A DNA stretch of 9,505 bases from Pseudomonadota bacterium. GTDB taxonomy: Bacteria > Pseudomonadota > Gammaproteobacteria > Burkholderiales > Sulfuriferulaceae. Below the pieces are notes generated by a model. It had not been told where the DNA came from. It saw only the letters and a program-made list of their open reading frames with translations, and did no database searches. Below are positions 1 through 7,413 of this stretch, piece by piece. The stretch covers positions 1 through 9,505 of the forward strand of contig JAJYPZ010000026.1 in the NCBI GenBank assembly GCA_021794855.1, in the 5' to 3' direction. Made by a program: the position numbers and the translations under genes. Every line of letters starts with the position of its first letter. Position 1 is the first letter of the stretch.

Positions 1-890
1 CCGACCTCCGTCTTACGATCAGGAAATGGAATTCCCAAAAGATTATCGAGTAAGAAATGGTTCAATATGCTGGCGGTAAACATGACTATTCCTGCAAATT
101 GGTGCAAATAACTTTGCCCTACTTCGTCGCCGTAATAATAGGTTAGCAGTACCAGAAACAGGACGCGTATGACATTGGAAGTAAATGCGACGGGCAGGAT
201 AGTCGCCAGCAAGATCGCATTGCGCATAAAGCTGGTACGCTGCATGACCTGCATATACAATATTCCGAGAGCGCTGAGCGAAAACATCGAATTCAATCCC
301 GAACACGCATCCGCCACCAACAGCTCATAATAGCCTATCGATATAGTGACTCCGGTGCGCGCAATCGGATAGCCGGCCGCATAGAGGAGCTTGACGACGA
401 TGACGGATATATAATATTTCAGCGGACCGGTGAGCGCATCGACTATGAACCCAGGGACTGGTATCATAAAAACGATAAAAAACAGCGGGAACCATAATTT
501 CAGTACGGTAGGGACGCCCAATGTGATCAAAAGCGTTCCGGTCAATATCGGTATTTCAGCGCCGATTTCGAAAATCAGAATCTGCTGCGACCGGCCGACG
601 ATGTACAACATTAAACCGAATATCAGCAAAATCGATCCAAGTACAGGTTTGGTGCGCGTCGGCGGCAACAGCAAGGCCGAGCGATGCATCCATACCTGCC
701 AGATCACTACCAGCAATATGATCGGCCCGTGACCGTTTTCTTCCGTATTCCAGATGGTTTGACTAAGATCGTAATAAGTAGGCAAAAACAATGCTGCCAA
801 GCCTATAATTACGGGCAACCACTTGAAATTTATGCCGCTGCCTCCTCCCCATAAGCCGTAACGGCCGATCGTCTGGTCATTTGCTTGCAT
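1..890 (-). CDS. xrtB: Exosortase B-type sorting transpeptidase, partial at left edge
   Basis: The frame is open from ATG at 890 to the window edge (296 codons, no stop). Exosortases are multi-pass inner-membrane cysteine enzymes thought to cleave PEP-CTERM tails and pass the protein on, by analogy with sortases. Several hydrophobic segments are visible, at about residues 24-40, 56-68, 84-98, 112-148, 155-172, 199-215, 225-252 and 265-282. The three expected catalytic residues are present: Cys196 in LVADACSGLNS, Arg242 in SNVIRV and His263 in LHQFAG. The start lies 8 bases after the epsG stop, so the gene should be translated with epsG; no strong Shine-Dalgarno is seen. The XrtB assignment rests on its position directly after epsG and on the sequence around the active site. 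Length is near complete for the family, so only the C-terminus is probably missing. Family call very sure; B subtype fairly sure. Confidence 0.93.
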   Translation of the reverse strand, partial: MQANDQTIGRYGLWGGGSGINFKWLPVIIGLAALFLPTYYDLSQTIWNTEENGHGPIILLVVIWQVWMHRSALLLPPTRTKPVLGSILLIFGLMLYIVGRSQQILIFEIGAEIPILTGTLLITLGVPTVLKLWFPLFFIVFMIPVPGFIVDALTGPLKYYISVIVVKLLYAAGYPIARTGVTISIGYYELLVADACSGLNSMFSLSALGILYMQVMQRTSFMRNAILLATILPVAFTSNVIRVLFLVLLTYYYGDEVGQSYLHQFAGIVMFTASILNHFLLDNLLGIPFPDRKTEV

Positions 891-898
891 GATCGATA

Positions 899-1777
899 TT
901 AAAATTGGTTTAGAACCGTACCGACTACATTCACGCCGGTTTCGTTAAGAGTGTTCGCCAGAGTGGAAATATCGCCCACTTTGGTATGATCCTGGCGCGC
1001 GGCAATCAAGGCGCCTTCCGTGCGCAGACAGACGGTTGCCGTCTCGGAAAAGGTCCCCGGCGATGTATCGACTATTATCGCATCGAAATATTCTTTATAC
1101 GAATTCAGCAAGCTGACCATTCCTAACCGGGACAGCAATTCTGCCGGATTCGGGGGAATCGTTCCCGCTGTCAGTACCGACAATCCGACAAAAGAAGGAA
1201 TCCTGATCGCGGCAGTCAATTCGGCTCGACCGATCAGAATATCTGACAACCCCGCTCGGTTGCCGAGATTGAAGATGCCATGCTGACGCGGTTCGCGCAA
1301 ATCGGCATCGATAAGCAGCGTACGTTCGCCCAATTGAGAAAAAACTACTGCCAGATTGGCTGCAAGACTGCTGACACCATCGTTTCTTTGAGTGCCGACG
1401 ACGCTCAGCGACTTATGTCCGAAAGCAAACCAGCGCAACATCAACTGGCTACGCAATGCGCGCAATTGGTCGACCTGCGGAGAAAATGGCGTATACGCCG
1501 CTACCAGTTCCGGACTGAAGCCGCCTTCGCCCGACGACAGGTAAGGGTAATCGAACTGCTGGGCCAAAGCGTATCGAATATCGTTTTCGGTAACCAGACC
1601 CAGTCTTACGGCAGCATCGCCGAAGCGCAAATTGTCACTTTTTTGCAAACGCAGAATCTTTTCCGCATCGGAAGGAGCCAGCTTGCCCGCGTCGAGCAAA
1701 AGCTTGCCTAACTTTTGCTCAACGTAAGGAATCTGCAATTTATCGTCTTTTTTGATCTCGCTATTCAGTTCTTTCAT
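899..1777 (-). CDS. epsG: EpsG-family BY-kinase-like chain-length protein with MshEN-like N-terminus
   Basis: 292 residues. This is the cytoplasmic ATPase-like partner of the Wzz protein EpsF, thought to control EPS polymer length and assembly. Residues 22-74 form a tandem MshEN/GspE-N-like domain (see findings). Residues 103-292 form a ParA/CpsD-type P-loop domain: Walker A region 128-137, Walker A' LLIDAD at 154-159, an AGTIPPNPAELL segment at 204-215 and Walker B FDAIIVDT at 231-238. The Walker A lysine is absent: the family glycine-rich stretch reads NDGVSS, with Val135 where classical BY-kinases have Lys. There is no C-terminal tyrosine cluster; the protein ends GTVLNQF, as I recall EpsG proteins do. 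It lies 43 bases after epsF and 8 bases before xrtB in the same operon. Activity as a true tyrosine kinase is doubtful; family membership is sure. Confidence 0.93.
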   Translation of the reverse strand: MKELNSEIKKDDKLQIPYVEQKLGKLLLDAGKLAPSDAEKILRLQKSDNLRFGDAAVRLGLVTENDIRYALAQQFDYPYLSSGEGGFSPELVAAYTPFSPQVDQLRALRSQLMLRWFAFGHKSLSVVGTQRNDGVSSLAANLAVVFSQLGERTLLIDADLREPRQHGIFNLGNRAGLSDILIGRAELTAAIRIPSFVGLSVLTAGTIPPNPAELLSRLGMVSLLNSYKEYFDAIIVDTSPGTFSETATVCLRTEGALIAARQDHTKVGDISTLANTLNETGVNVVGTVLNQF

Positions 1778-1820
1778 GTCGTTGCCCGATCTTTCAGATA
1801 ATTATAATCAACGTCAGGAA

Positions 1821-3233
1821 CTAACGTCCGATGAGCCGCGTAGAGCCTATCTGGCGTGGGGAATATCCAATGGAACCCGCCACCACTCCCAGCACTGGAG
1901 CCGACAAGGCATACGCCAGATCGTCCGCCCCACGCACTCTGCGATCCATCATTTCCAGTATTATGCCGAAACCCAGCCCCAGCAATCCGCCCAGGAATAT
2001 CGAAGCTATTACAACAAGTATTTTGTTGGCGCCGTTCGGTTTCGTCGGCGGCACGGCGGGGTTAAGTATCGAAATATCGCTCTGATTAGCCTTGGATTTC
2101 AATTTGAATTGCCCGTAAGTACTCATGCCGGTATCGTACATGCGTTGCGCGTTATTGACGTCGCGCAGCAATACCGCTCCTTCGTCCTGCTGATTTTCAA
2201 GCGAAATCAGCCGCGATTTTTGTGCCGCCAGCGCGTTGCGCAATGAGGCTTCGCTCTGCTGTGAGACATTGGCGTTAGTGGCTATGCTTTGCCGCGCCTG
2301 TTCCGTCTGGCTTGCCAATTCCTGCCGAAGCTTGTTTACCTCCGCCAGCGCACTTTTGTATTCGGGATTATTGGGCCCGTCAGTACTGGCTAACTGGCTG
2401 AGTTTGGCCTGCTGTTGGGAAAGCGCTATGTTAATGCTTTGCACAGTGGGATTATTGATGACATCAGGCAAGCCTTTAGCCGCGCTTTGACTCTTGGATT
2501 GACTGTCGTAACTTTTGGCTTGCGCCTCAACCAAAAGCGCCGACAGTGCATTGTATCGCGCGGTGTCGGCACTGCCATGAGCGCTGGAAGTACCATTCAG
2601 ACCCGTTTCGCCGCTTATGACGATACCATGCACCTTCTCGTACTGTGCCAGCTTATTCTGACTATTTTCCAGATTATCCCTCAGCTCCTTGAGTTGCTGA
2701 TCGTACCAGGCGGCAACCCCTTTTGCCGGTTGAGTTTTTAAATCCAGATTTGTCTGGATATAAGCGGTGACAAAGGCGTTGGCGATAACCGCGGCCGATC
2801 TGGGCGTAGCACCGGTATAACTGATTTGAATCACATTACTTTCATGCGAAGGCTTGACATACAGCCGCGGGGAGAGAAGCGTATCCGCCACCCAGTCACG
2901 AATATTCTCATGTCCATGTTTCTGCTTCAGAAAAGCCTGTTTTACTTTTGGATCATTCGCCAAACCTAAATTATCCACTACCCGCGTTGCCACGCTATGA
3001 CTGCCAATAATATCGACTTGCGTCGCGATGTATGCAGGCATGGTCTGCGTGGTCAACCGGGTACCGGTAACCAGATCCATACTCGGGCTATCGATTACCA
3101 CCTCAGCCGTTGCCGTATACCCTTTTGATAATAGCAGACTGGAAAGAATAGCTCCGATTACCGTCAGCACCAAAGTGCTTAAAATAATTTTTTTTCGGGC
3201 TTTCAAAACCAACAATAGCTGAGTCAAATTCAT
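1821..3233 (-). CDS. epsF: EpsF-family Wzz-like chain-length determinant protein
   Basis: 470 residues. Inner-membrane polysaccharide co-polymerase that, with EpsG, governs EPS chain length. It shows the Wzz layout: a short cytoplasmic N-terminus, a first membrane helix at about 15-35, a Wzz domain to about 160, a long Gln/Ala-rich helical and probably coiled-coil periplasmic arm at about 170-375, a Pro-rich motif (NPAVPPTKP, about 391-400) and a second membrane helix at about 405-428. A 40-residue cytoplasmic tail follows (RRVRGADDLAYAL then SAPVLGVV), as in Wzz proteins that dock a separate kinase. No kinase domain is fused; EpsG supplies it. The start is supported by the Shine-Dalgarno AAGGCGG, which overlaps the stop of epsE, with only 12 bases between the genes. 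Translational coupling to epsE is likely. Confidence 0.95.
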   Translation of the reverse strand: MNLTQLLLVLKARKKIILSTLVLTVIGAILSSLLLSKGYTATAEVVIDSPSMDLVTGTRLTTQTMPAYIATQVDIIGSHSVATRVVDNLGLANDPKVKQAFLKQKHGHENIRDWVADTLLSPRLYVKPSHESNVIQISYTGATPRSAAVIANAFVTAYIQTNLDLKTQPAKGVAAWYDQQLKELRDNLENSQNKLAQYEKVHGIVISGETGLNGTSSAHGSADTARYNALSALLVEAQAKSYDSQSKSQSAAKGLPDVINNPTVQSINIALSQQQAKLSQLASTDGPNNPEYKSALAEVNKLRQELASQTEQARQSIATNANVSQQSEASLRNALAAQKSRLISLENQQDEGAVLLRDVNNAQRMYDTGMSTYGQFKLKSKANQSDISILNPAVPPTKPNGANKILVVIASIFLGGLLGLGFGIILEMMDRRVRGADDLAYALSAPVLGVVAGSIGYSPRQIGSTRLIGR

Positions 3234-3245
3234 GATATATCCGCC

Positions 3246-4037
3246 TTAAAATAAGCTTTCTTTGACGTAAACCACATCGTTAGGCTGCAATAATTCAGAC
3301 TGGGTTGCTTTGGTCGTGGAAATCTTTCCATCTGCGCCGTCCTGCCGGCGAATTTCCACACCTCTTTCGGTGCCGCGCGGAGTGATGCCGCCGCCCAATG
3401 AAATCGCTTCCATGATATTCATGTTTTTCTCCAGCCGGTAGGCGCCCGGATGCTGCACTTCGCCGTAGATATAGAATACTTCAGCCTGCGGAACATATAG
3501 AATGTCACCGCTGCCCACCGGATAATCCAGACTGGTTTTGCCTTCCTTGAACAAGGCGATCGTATCGATAGGAGTGCGTTTAACCTGATCGCCGACTTTG
3601 TGCAGCAATATGACCGTATCGGATCCGTGAGGGCCGATGCCGCCGGCCAGGGCCAGCAAATCGCTGACTGTGGTGGCTGATTCCAGCGCATATTTCCCTG
3701 GCTGATTAACGTTCCCCAGGACGGAAGCCTGCTTGCTCCGATATTTTTGCACGAGCAGATTAACGTTAGGCTTGACGATATAGCCTCCCTTTTCCAGCGC
3801 CAGACTGACTCGTTTGCGCGCTTCATTAGGCGTAAGGCCGACCACTGAAATTTCGCCTGCCAGCGGAACGGCAATATTGCCGTTGCCGTCTACCCTGGCT
3901 TCGTCCACCTGCATATCGGGGTGTCCGTAGACATTAATGCTTACAATGTCGCCGACGCCGAGATGATAATCCCCTGCAAAAACCGGCGCCGTCCACAGCG
4001 ATGCGATCAGAATCAATAAATAAGTCATTAAGCGCAT
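3246..4037 (-). CDS. epsE: EpsE-family polysaccharide export (OPX) protein
   Basis: 263 residues. Periplasmic polysaccharide export protein of the Wza superfamily. A type I signal peptide covers 1-21, with likely cleavage VFA|GDY; there is no lipobox cysteine, so unlike Wza it does not look like a lipoprotein. The Poly_export domain spans about 24-100 (YHLGVGDIVSINVYG). Two SLBB-type repeats follow, at about 105-175 (ASVLGNVNQPGKYAL) and 188-258 (IYGEVQHPGAYRL, then AISLGGGITPRGTE). The protein stops right after the second repeat, so the C-terminal amphipathic helix that forms the outer-membrane pore in Wza is absent. A good ribosome site, AGAGGG, precedes ATG 4037. It lies between epsL (48 bases) and epsF (12 bases). 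It probably needs EpsL or another barrel for the outer-membrane step. Confidence 0.95.
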   Translation of the reverse strand: MRLMTYLLILIASLWTAPVFAGDYHLGVGDIVSINVYGHPDMQVDEARVDGNGNIAVPLAGEISVVGLTPNEARKRVSLALEKGGYIVKPNVNLLVQKYRSKQASVLGNVNQPGKYALESATTVSDLLALAGGIGPHGSDTVILLHKVGDQVKRTPIDTIALFKEGKTSLDYPVGSGDILYVPQAEVFYIYGEVQHPGAYRLEKNMNIMEAISLGGGITPRGTERGVEIRRQDGADGKISTTKATQSELLQPNDVVYVKESLF

Positions 4038-4085
4038 AATTTCCCTCTTGTCTTTCTTGAATTTTGAAAATGTCCTTGCGGACGA

Positions 4086-5315
4086 TTAAAAACTTTGTTT
4101 CAAGCCCACTGAAACGCTGTTGTAAGTATAACTAAAGCCATAAATATTCGAAGCCTCATCGCCTCGTTCGAGATTGAAAACAAAAGCCGTATTTCTCAGC
4201 ATTTGATAATTAACCCCCAAGGTAGCAATATGCAATTGATCATGCCTGGCGGCAAGCGCTTGCGAAAAAGCTCCAGGAATGTTCGGATAATCGACCGTGT
4301 CGTCCAGCAGCCGAAAATTGGTTGATATTTTAGCCGTCGGTTGCCAGGTCAGCATCAAGGTTCCTCCCTGGACGAGCTGAAAACTGGTAGTGGCGGTATT
4401 GAATGCCTGAATATTCCGGTAAATCGCAAAATCCAGCGACGTCTTGGCGGTCGTGATCCAATTCACTTCAGCACGACCGGTTACGCCGGAAAAATCCTCT
4501 GCAGGATAAGTGGGGCTGAGATGCTGCGTATAATCCAGAGTTCCTGTCAAATGAGTTTGCTCAGTGGGCAGCCAGTCGAATTTCACTCCATTATCGGATT
4601 CGGTAAAATTGGCATTATATGGAAGCAGTCCGCTATTGACGGCAGAAGGAAAAGACCCTTGGGTCTGACGGTCATCAAGCTCGATTTTAGTTCCCGATGG
4701 CGTCGTATACTGAAGACCTGCGGTTACATTTTGCATGTTCATACTAAATGCCAGCTGGCTAGCCGCGCTGTTCGTATAATCCGAGGAATTGACGCCTGCA
4801 TTCACTTGCCAGCGGTTGTCCAGTTTCAGGGCGCCGGTAAAATATTCGGTTTGGGTGGTGAGAATATCGTTGACAGGCTGCTGGATAAACGTCAGGTTTG
4901 CAAGCTGCCTGGTTTCGCTGACGCCCGCAGTGCCATGTAGCGTGTCGTCGACCGCCCAATCCCATTCCAGCCCGAGATCGCTACCATTGTTATCAAGATT
5001 TTTATAAGTATTAAACCAGGATTTATTCACTATCGCATGACCGGTAAATACCTGCTGACTTACTTTCCAGTTCATATTGACGCCTGCCGTCAGCATGGAA
5101 ATAAAATCGGCGGTATCGGTACTGCCTAATATGGCTTGTGCCAGCCCGGTGTTCTGCAATGCGAACAAATTGGTGTTGTAACTAAAATTGGTAGACACAA
5201 AAGGAATGAATGTATCCACCGCCGGCTCAGCTGAGGCAACTGCGTTATTGGAATCAGCGTACGATAACGTGTTAGCCATACAACTGCACAATATTAAAAG
5301 ATAACGTTTTTTCAT
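4086..5315 (-). CDS. epsL: EpsL-family predicted outer-membrane beta-barrel protein
   Basis: 409 residues. Signal peptide 1-20 (basic KKR, hydrophobic core, LSYA|DS). The mature part is rich in alternating polar and apolar stretches with aromatic residues, such as NFSYNTNLF, WDWAVDDTLHGTAGV and SVSVGLKQSF, which is the pattern of a transmembrane beta-barrel. It ends in Phe, the usual outer-membrane protein C-terminal signal read by the Bam complex. Length and position match the EpsL family found beside epsE/F/G. The role is inferred: an outer-membrane channel or anchor for EPS export. It is the first gene of the minus-strand operon, so its upstream region should hold the operon promoter. The Shine-Dalgarno is weak (GAG about 17 bases before the ATG). 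Cysteines 10 and 12 lie inside the signal peptide core and do not make a convincing lipobox. Confidence 0.88.
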   Translation of the reverse strand: MKKRYLLILCSCMANTLSYADSNNAVASAEPAVDTFIPFVSTNFSYNTNLFALQNTGLAQAILGSTDTADFISMLTAGVNMNWKVSQQVFTGHAIVNKSWFNTYKNLDNNGSDLGLEWDWAVDDTLHGTAGVSETRQLANLTFIQQPVNDILTTQTEYFTGALKLDNRWQVNAGVNSSDYTNSAASQLAFSMNMQNVTAGLQYTTPSGTKIELDDRQTQGSFPSAVNSGLLPYNANFTESDNGVKFDWLPTEQTHLTGTLDYTQHLSPTYPAEDFSGVTGRAEVNWITTAKTSLDFAIYRNIQAFNTATTSFQLVQGGTLMLTWQPTAKISTNFRLLDDTVDYPNIPGAFSQALAARHDQLHIATLGVNYQMLRNTAFVFNLERGDEASNIYGFSYTYNSVSVGLKQSF

Positions 5316-5335
5316 TGTGGTTATTCTTACTCAAA

Positions 5336-5346
5336 GTTACTGTAAC
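5336..5346. repeat. Perfect palindrome GTTAC-T-GTAAC upstream of epsL
   Basis: Two 5-bp arms, GTTAC and GTAAC, flank one central base, 20 bases before the epsL start codon. It would lie in the leader or core promoter of the export operon. It could be an operator; the arm TTAC is the same core that recurs in the distal half of this intergenic region. Confidence 0.4.
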
Positions 5347-5408
5347 CGTGACTTATCCGTCCTGTCCCGGAGTCTAATTATCACGTCAAGCGAAAATAAC
5401 AGGCATTT

Positions 5409-5427
5409 AAAGCTTCAGCCGGGCCAG
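5409..5427 (-). promoter_or_regulatory. Possible sigma-54 promoter for epsL operon
   Basis: On the minus strand the sequence reads CTGGCCCGGCTGAAGCTTT. It has GG and GC dinucleotides at exactly the -24/-12 spacing (10 bases between). The -24 box matches TGGCAC at five of six positions; the -12 box has AAGC in place of TTGC. Transcription would start near 5400, about 85 bases before the epsL ATG. The weak -12 box keeps confidence low, but a much better sigma-54 site exists at 7259-7276 in the same locus. Confidence 0.3.
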
Positions 5428-5534
5428 GCCCTTCTTTAATCTGAAGCGTACCGTCACAAAACAACGGGCTCAAGATTGCATTTTCTTTTCCAATTCGCTC
5501 TGCTTAATAATATCCATCCATGTTAAGCTCCAAG

Positions 5535-5758
5535 CGTGCAATTTACGACCTTACGTGCAAATTTCCAACATTATGCACTATATGTTACATCTTTGTATTA
5601 TGATAACAGTGCAATATTACACTCAAATGTCTTACAAATAGTAATAATTTTTGCAAAATGTTATGCAGAGTTAATCCTACACGATTTCGCTTAATTGTCA
5701 TACTTATCACTTACACTGAATTAATGATGCCAGTACGATGAAATTACAAACCCTTACA
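5535..5758. repeat. Cluster of TTACA and GTGCAA elements upstream of epsB-type gene
   Basis: The plus strand carries TTAC at 5543, 5551, 5585, 5617, 5632, 5711, 5744 and 5754; the last six are TTACA. Interleaved are CGTGCAATTT (5535), CGTGCAAATTT (5554, 19 bases later) and GTGCAATATT (5609). TTATGCA occurs at 5571 and 5661. GTGCA (5555-5559) and TGCAC (5574-5578) form an inverted pair. Such iteration of short half-sites suggests binding sites for one or more regulators of EPS synthesis; this is inference, since AT-rich DNA also raises chance matches. Confidence 0.35.
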
Positions 5759-5841
5759 GTATAAACGCGATTAAATGGGGATAACGCAAAGTAATTCATC
5801 CTTAGAAACAGATAATATAGAAAATATATAGGCACTTTATC

Positions 5842-7233
5842 ATGAACGATAATTACGAACACCCGGCTTTAAGTTTAGCCAAAAGACTAGTAAATCCGTC
5901 TGTCATTCTTGCATCTTTGTTTTTGGCGGTTCTGGTAACCGACCCCCCCTTTTCGGGTACCGATTTACTGTTCGGGATACTTGCCTTTTTAATTGGTGCC
6001 GAAGTCTTTGACGGATTCAAATTTTTTGATGTAACTGCAGACAATAACTGGAATTTTCTTTTAAGTCTTGTCCGACTTTTGACCGCCTGGCTTATCGTAT
6101 TAGCTCTTTTGCTGGCACTGGGCTTTGCTACAGATATTTACGAAAAATTCAAAATCAGCACCATACTGGTATGGGTTTTATTTACTCCCGTACTGCTGGC
6201 ACTTAGCCAAGCCGTCGTTCGCAACCATCTGGAATCATTGCGCCATCGAGGAAAAATCAGACGCGCTATCGTGGTCGGCGCAGATGATCTAGGCTGCAAA
6301 CTCGCCAATCATATACATCGCGAACGCAATTTAATGATCCGGGTAGATGCATTCTTCGACGACCGCCTCGACGAACGCAGCGACAAGAGACTGCTCCCCA
6401 TCATTGCCGGCGGCCTGAACGAAGTAGCCGACTATGTGGCAAAATCCGGAATCGATCTGGTTTATATTACATTACCCATCATGAAACAACCTCGTGTGAT
6501 CGAACTCGTGAATACGCTGCGCGATACGACGGCTTCAGTCTATTTTGTACCCGATATCTTTCTTTTCGATTTCGTTCAGACCCGCTTTGACGAAATTAAC
6601 GGTGTACCGGTATTAGCCGTGTTTGAATCACCTTTGATCGGCATTAACGCCGTCCATAAACGTATTTTCGATGTCGTGGTATCCGGCGCAATTCTGTTAA
6701 TGATCGCTCCCGTCCTTCTTGCCATTGCGGCGCTCGTAAAATTGACGTCGGAGGGCCCGGTATTTTTTAAGCAACGCCGTTACGGTCTAGATGGCGAAGA
6801 AATCATGGTGTTCAAATTTCGCTCCATGACCGTATGCGAAGATGGAGAGAAAGTGACTCAAGCGACCAAAAATGATGCGCGCGTGACCCCTTTGGGTGCG
6901 GTTCTGCGTAAAACATCCTTGGACGAGCTGCCTCAACTGATCAATGTGCTTCAAGGCACCATGAGCATAGTCGGTCCCAGACCCCATGCCGTTTCACATA
7001 ACGAACACTACCGGAAACTGATCCACGGCTATATGTGGCGCCACAAAGTAAAACCCGGCATCACCGGACTGGCCCAGGTCAACGGGTTCCGTGGAGAAAC
7101 CGATACCCTGGATAAAATGGAAGGACGCGTGTTACACGATATCGCCTATCTTAAAAATTGGTCGATAGGATTGGACGTAGTCATAATTTTAAAAACCGTC
7201 AGGCTGGTTTTCAAAGACAGTCAAGCTTACTAA
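5842..7233 (+). CDS. epsB: Undecaprenyl-phosphate sugar phosphotransferase (WcaJ/EpsB type)
   Basis: 463 residues. Polyprenyl-phosphate hexose-1-phosphate transferase that transfers a sugar phosphate, usually glucose, from UDP-sugar to undecaprenyl phosphate, the first committed step of EPS repeat-unit assembly. Four N-terminal membrane helices lie at about 19-37, 41-60, 72-97 and 106-127. A Rossmann-like CoA-binding-type domain follows (RRAIVVGADDLG at about 141-152, to about 265). The catalytic bacterial sugar-transferase domain fills the C-terminus: KRIFDV and a re-entrant hydrophobic segment (about 273-300), GPVFFKQ, FKFRSM, the DARVTPLG stretch, the Asp361-Glu362 pair in SLDELPQ, SIVGPRPH, and KPGITGLAQVNGFRGET. 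All key motifs are intact and the length is full. The ribosome site is weak (AGG about 9 bases upstream). It is divergent from the export operon. The exact sugar cannot be read from sequence. Confidence 0.95.
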   Translation: MNDNYEHPALSLAKRLVNPSVILASLFLAVLVTDPPFSGTDLLFGILAFLIGAEVFDGFKFFDVTADNNWNFLLSLVRLLTAWLIVLALLLALGFATDIYEKFKISTILVWVLFTPVLLALSQAVVRNHLESLRHRGKIRRAIVVGADDLGCKLANHIHRERNLMIRVDAFFDDRLDERSDKRLLPIIAGGLNEVADYVAKSGIDLVYITLPIMKQPRVIELVNTLRDTTASVYFVPDIFLFDFVQTRFDEINGVPVLAVFESPLIGINAVHKRIFDVVVSGAILLMIAPVLLAIAALVKLTSEGPVFFKQRRYGLDGEEIMVFKFRSMTVCEDGEKVTQATKNDARVTPLGAVLRKTSLDELPQLINVLQGTMSIVGPRPHAVSHNEHYRKLIHGYMWRHKVKPGITGLAQVNGFRGETDTLDKMEGRVLHDIAYLKNWSIGLDVVIILKTVRLVFKDSQAY

Positions 7234-7258
7234 ACCCCTTTTTTCCTTTGTAATTTAA

Positions 7259-7276
7259 TTGGCACAATATCTGCTT
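7259..7276 (+). promoter_or_regulatory. Sigma-54 (RpoN) promoter upstream of mini PEP-CTERM gene
   Basis: TTGGCACAATATCTGCTT contains a perfect -24 TGGCAC box and a -12 TGC core followed by TT. The GG (7261-7262) and GC (7273-7274) are separated by exactly 10 bases, as sigma-54 requires. Predicted start of transcription is near 7286, leaving a leader of about 128 bases before the ATG at 7414. Several PEP-CTERM systems are known to be controlled by RpoN with the PrsK/PrsR two-component pair, which agrees with this position. A separate enhancer-binding site was not identified. Confidence 0.72.
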
Positions 7277-7413
7277 AGTATATAGGCGTATGACTTACGT
7301 AATTGCCGGCAGAGTTACAGGCTACCGTCTTGGACTATTGCTCCATTTCAGCAACCGGGCTTTGCTTTTAGCGCAATTTACGTTTTTAATCCCGACCTGC
7401 TGAGGAGATTAAC

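Larger units (their letters stand above)
5316..5841. promoter_or_regulatory. Divergent intergenic region between epsL and epsB-type gene
   Basis: 526 bases without a convincing ORF, clearly richer in A and T than the flanking genes. It must carry the promoters for the minus-strand epsLEFG-xrtB operon and for the plus-strand sugar transferase. Seen inside: a perfect palindrome near epsL (5336-5346), an inverted repeat GCTTCAG/CTGAAGC (5412-5418 and 5441-5447), a possible minus-strand sigma-54 site, and a cluster of TTACA and TGCA elements at 5535-5758. I could not place a sigma-70 promoter with acceptable -35 and -10 boxes at proper spacing for either gene; AT-rich hexamers such as GATAAT (5811-5816) and TATAAA (5760-5765) lack a good -35. 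Confidence 0.75.

Noticed and set aside
43..306. 87-residue minus-strand ORF
   Set aside because: It is a +1 frame shadow of xrtB; the exosortase frame is open over the same bases and has the catalytic residues.
1752..2246. Plus-strand ORFs of 84-164 residues opposite epsF and epsG
   Set aside because: They lie antisense to well-recognised genes, lack ribosome sites and show no protein-like features.
5421..5431. GGGCC-A-GGCCC palindrome
   Set aside because: A one-base centre cannot form an RNA hairpin, and it is short enough to be chance.
5466..5479. Plus-strand GG-N10-GC with TTGCA, as a sigma-54 promoter for the sugar transferase
   Set aside because: The -24 half matches only at GG and it would leave a leader of about 350 bases; such dinucleotide spacing is expected by chance in 500 bases.
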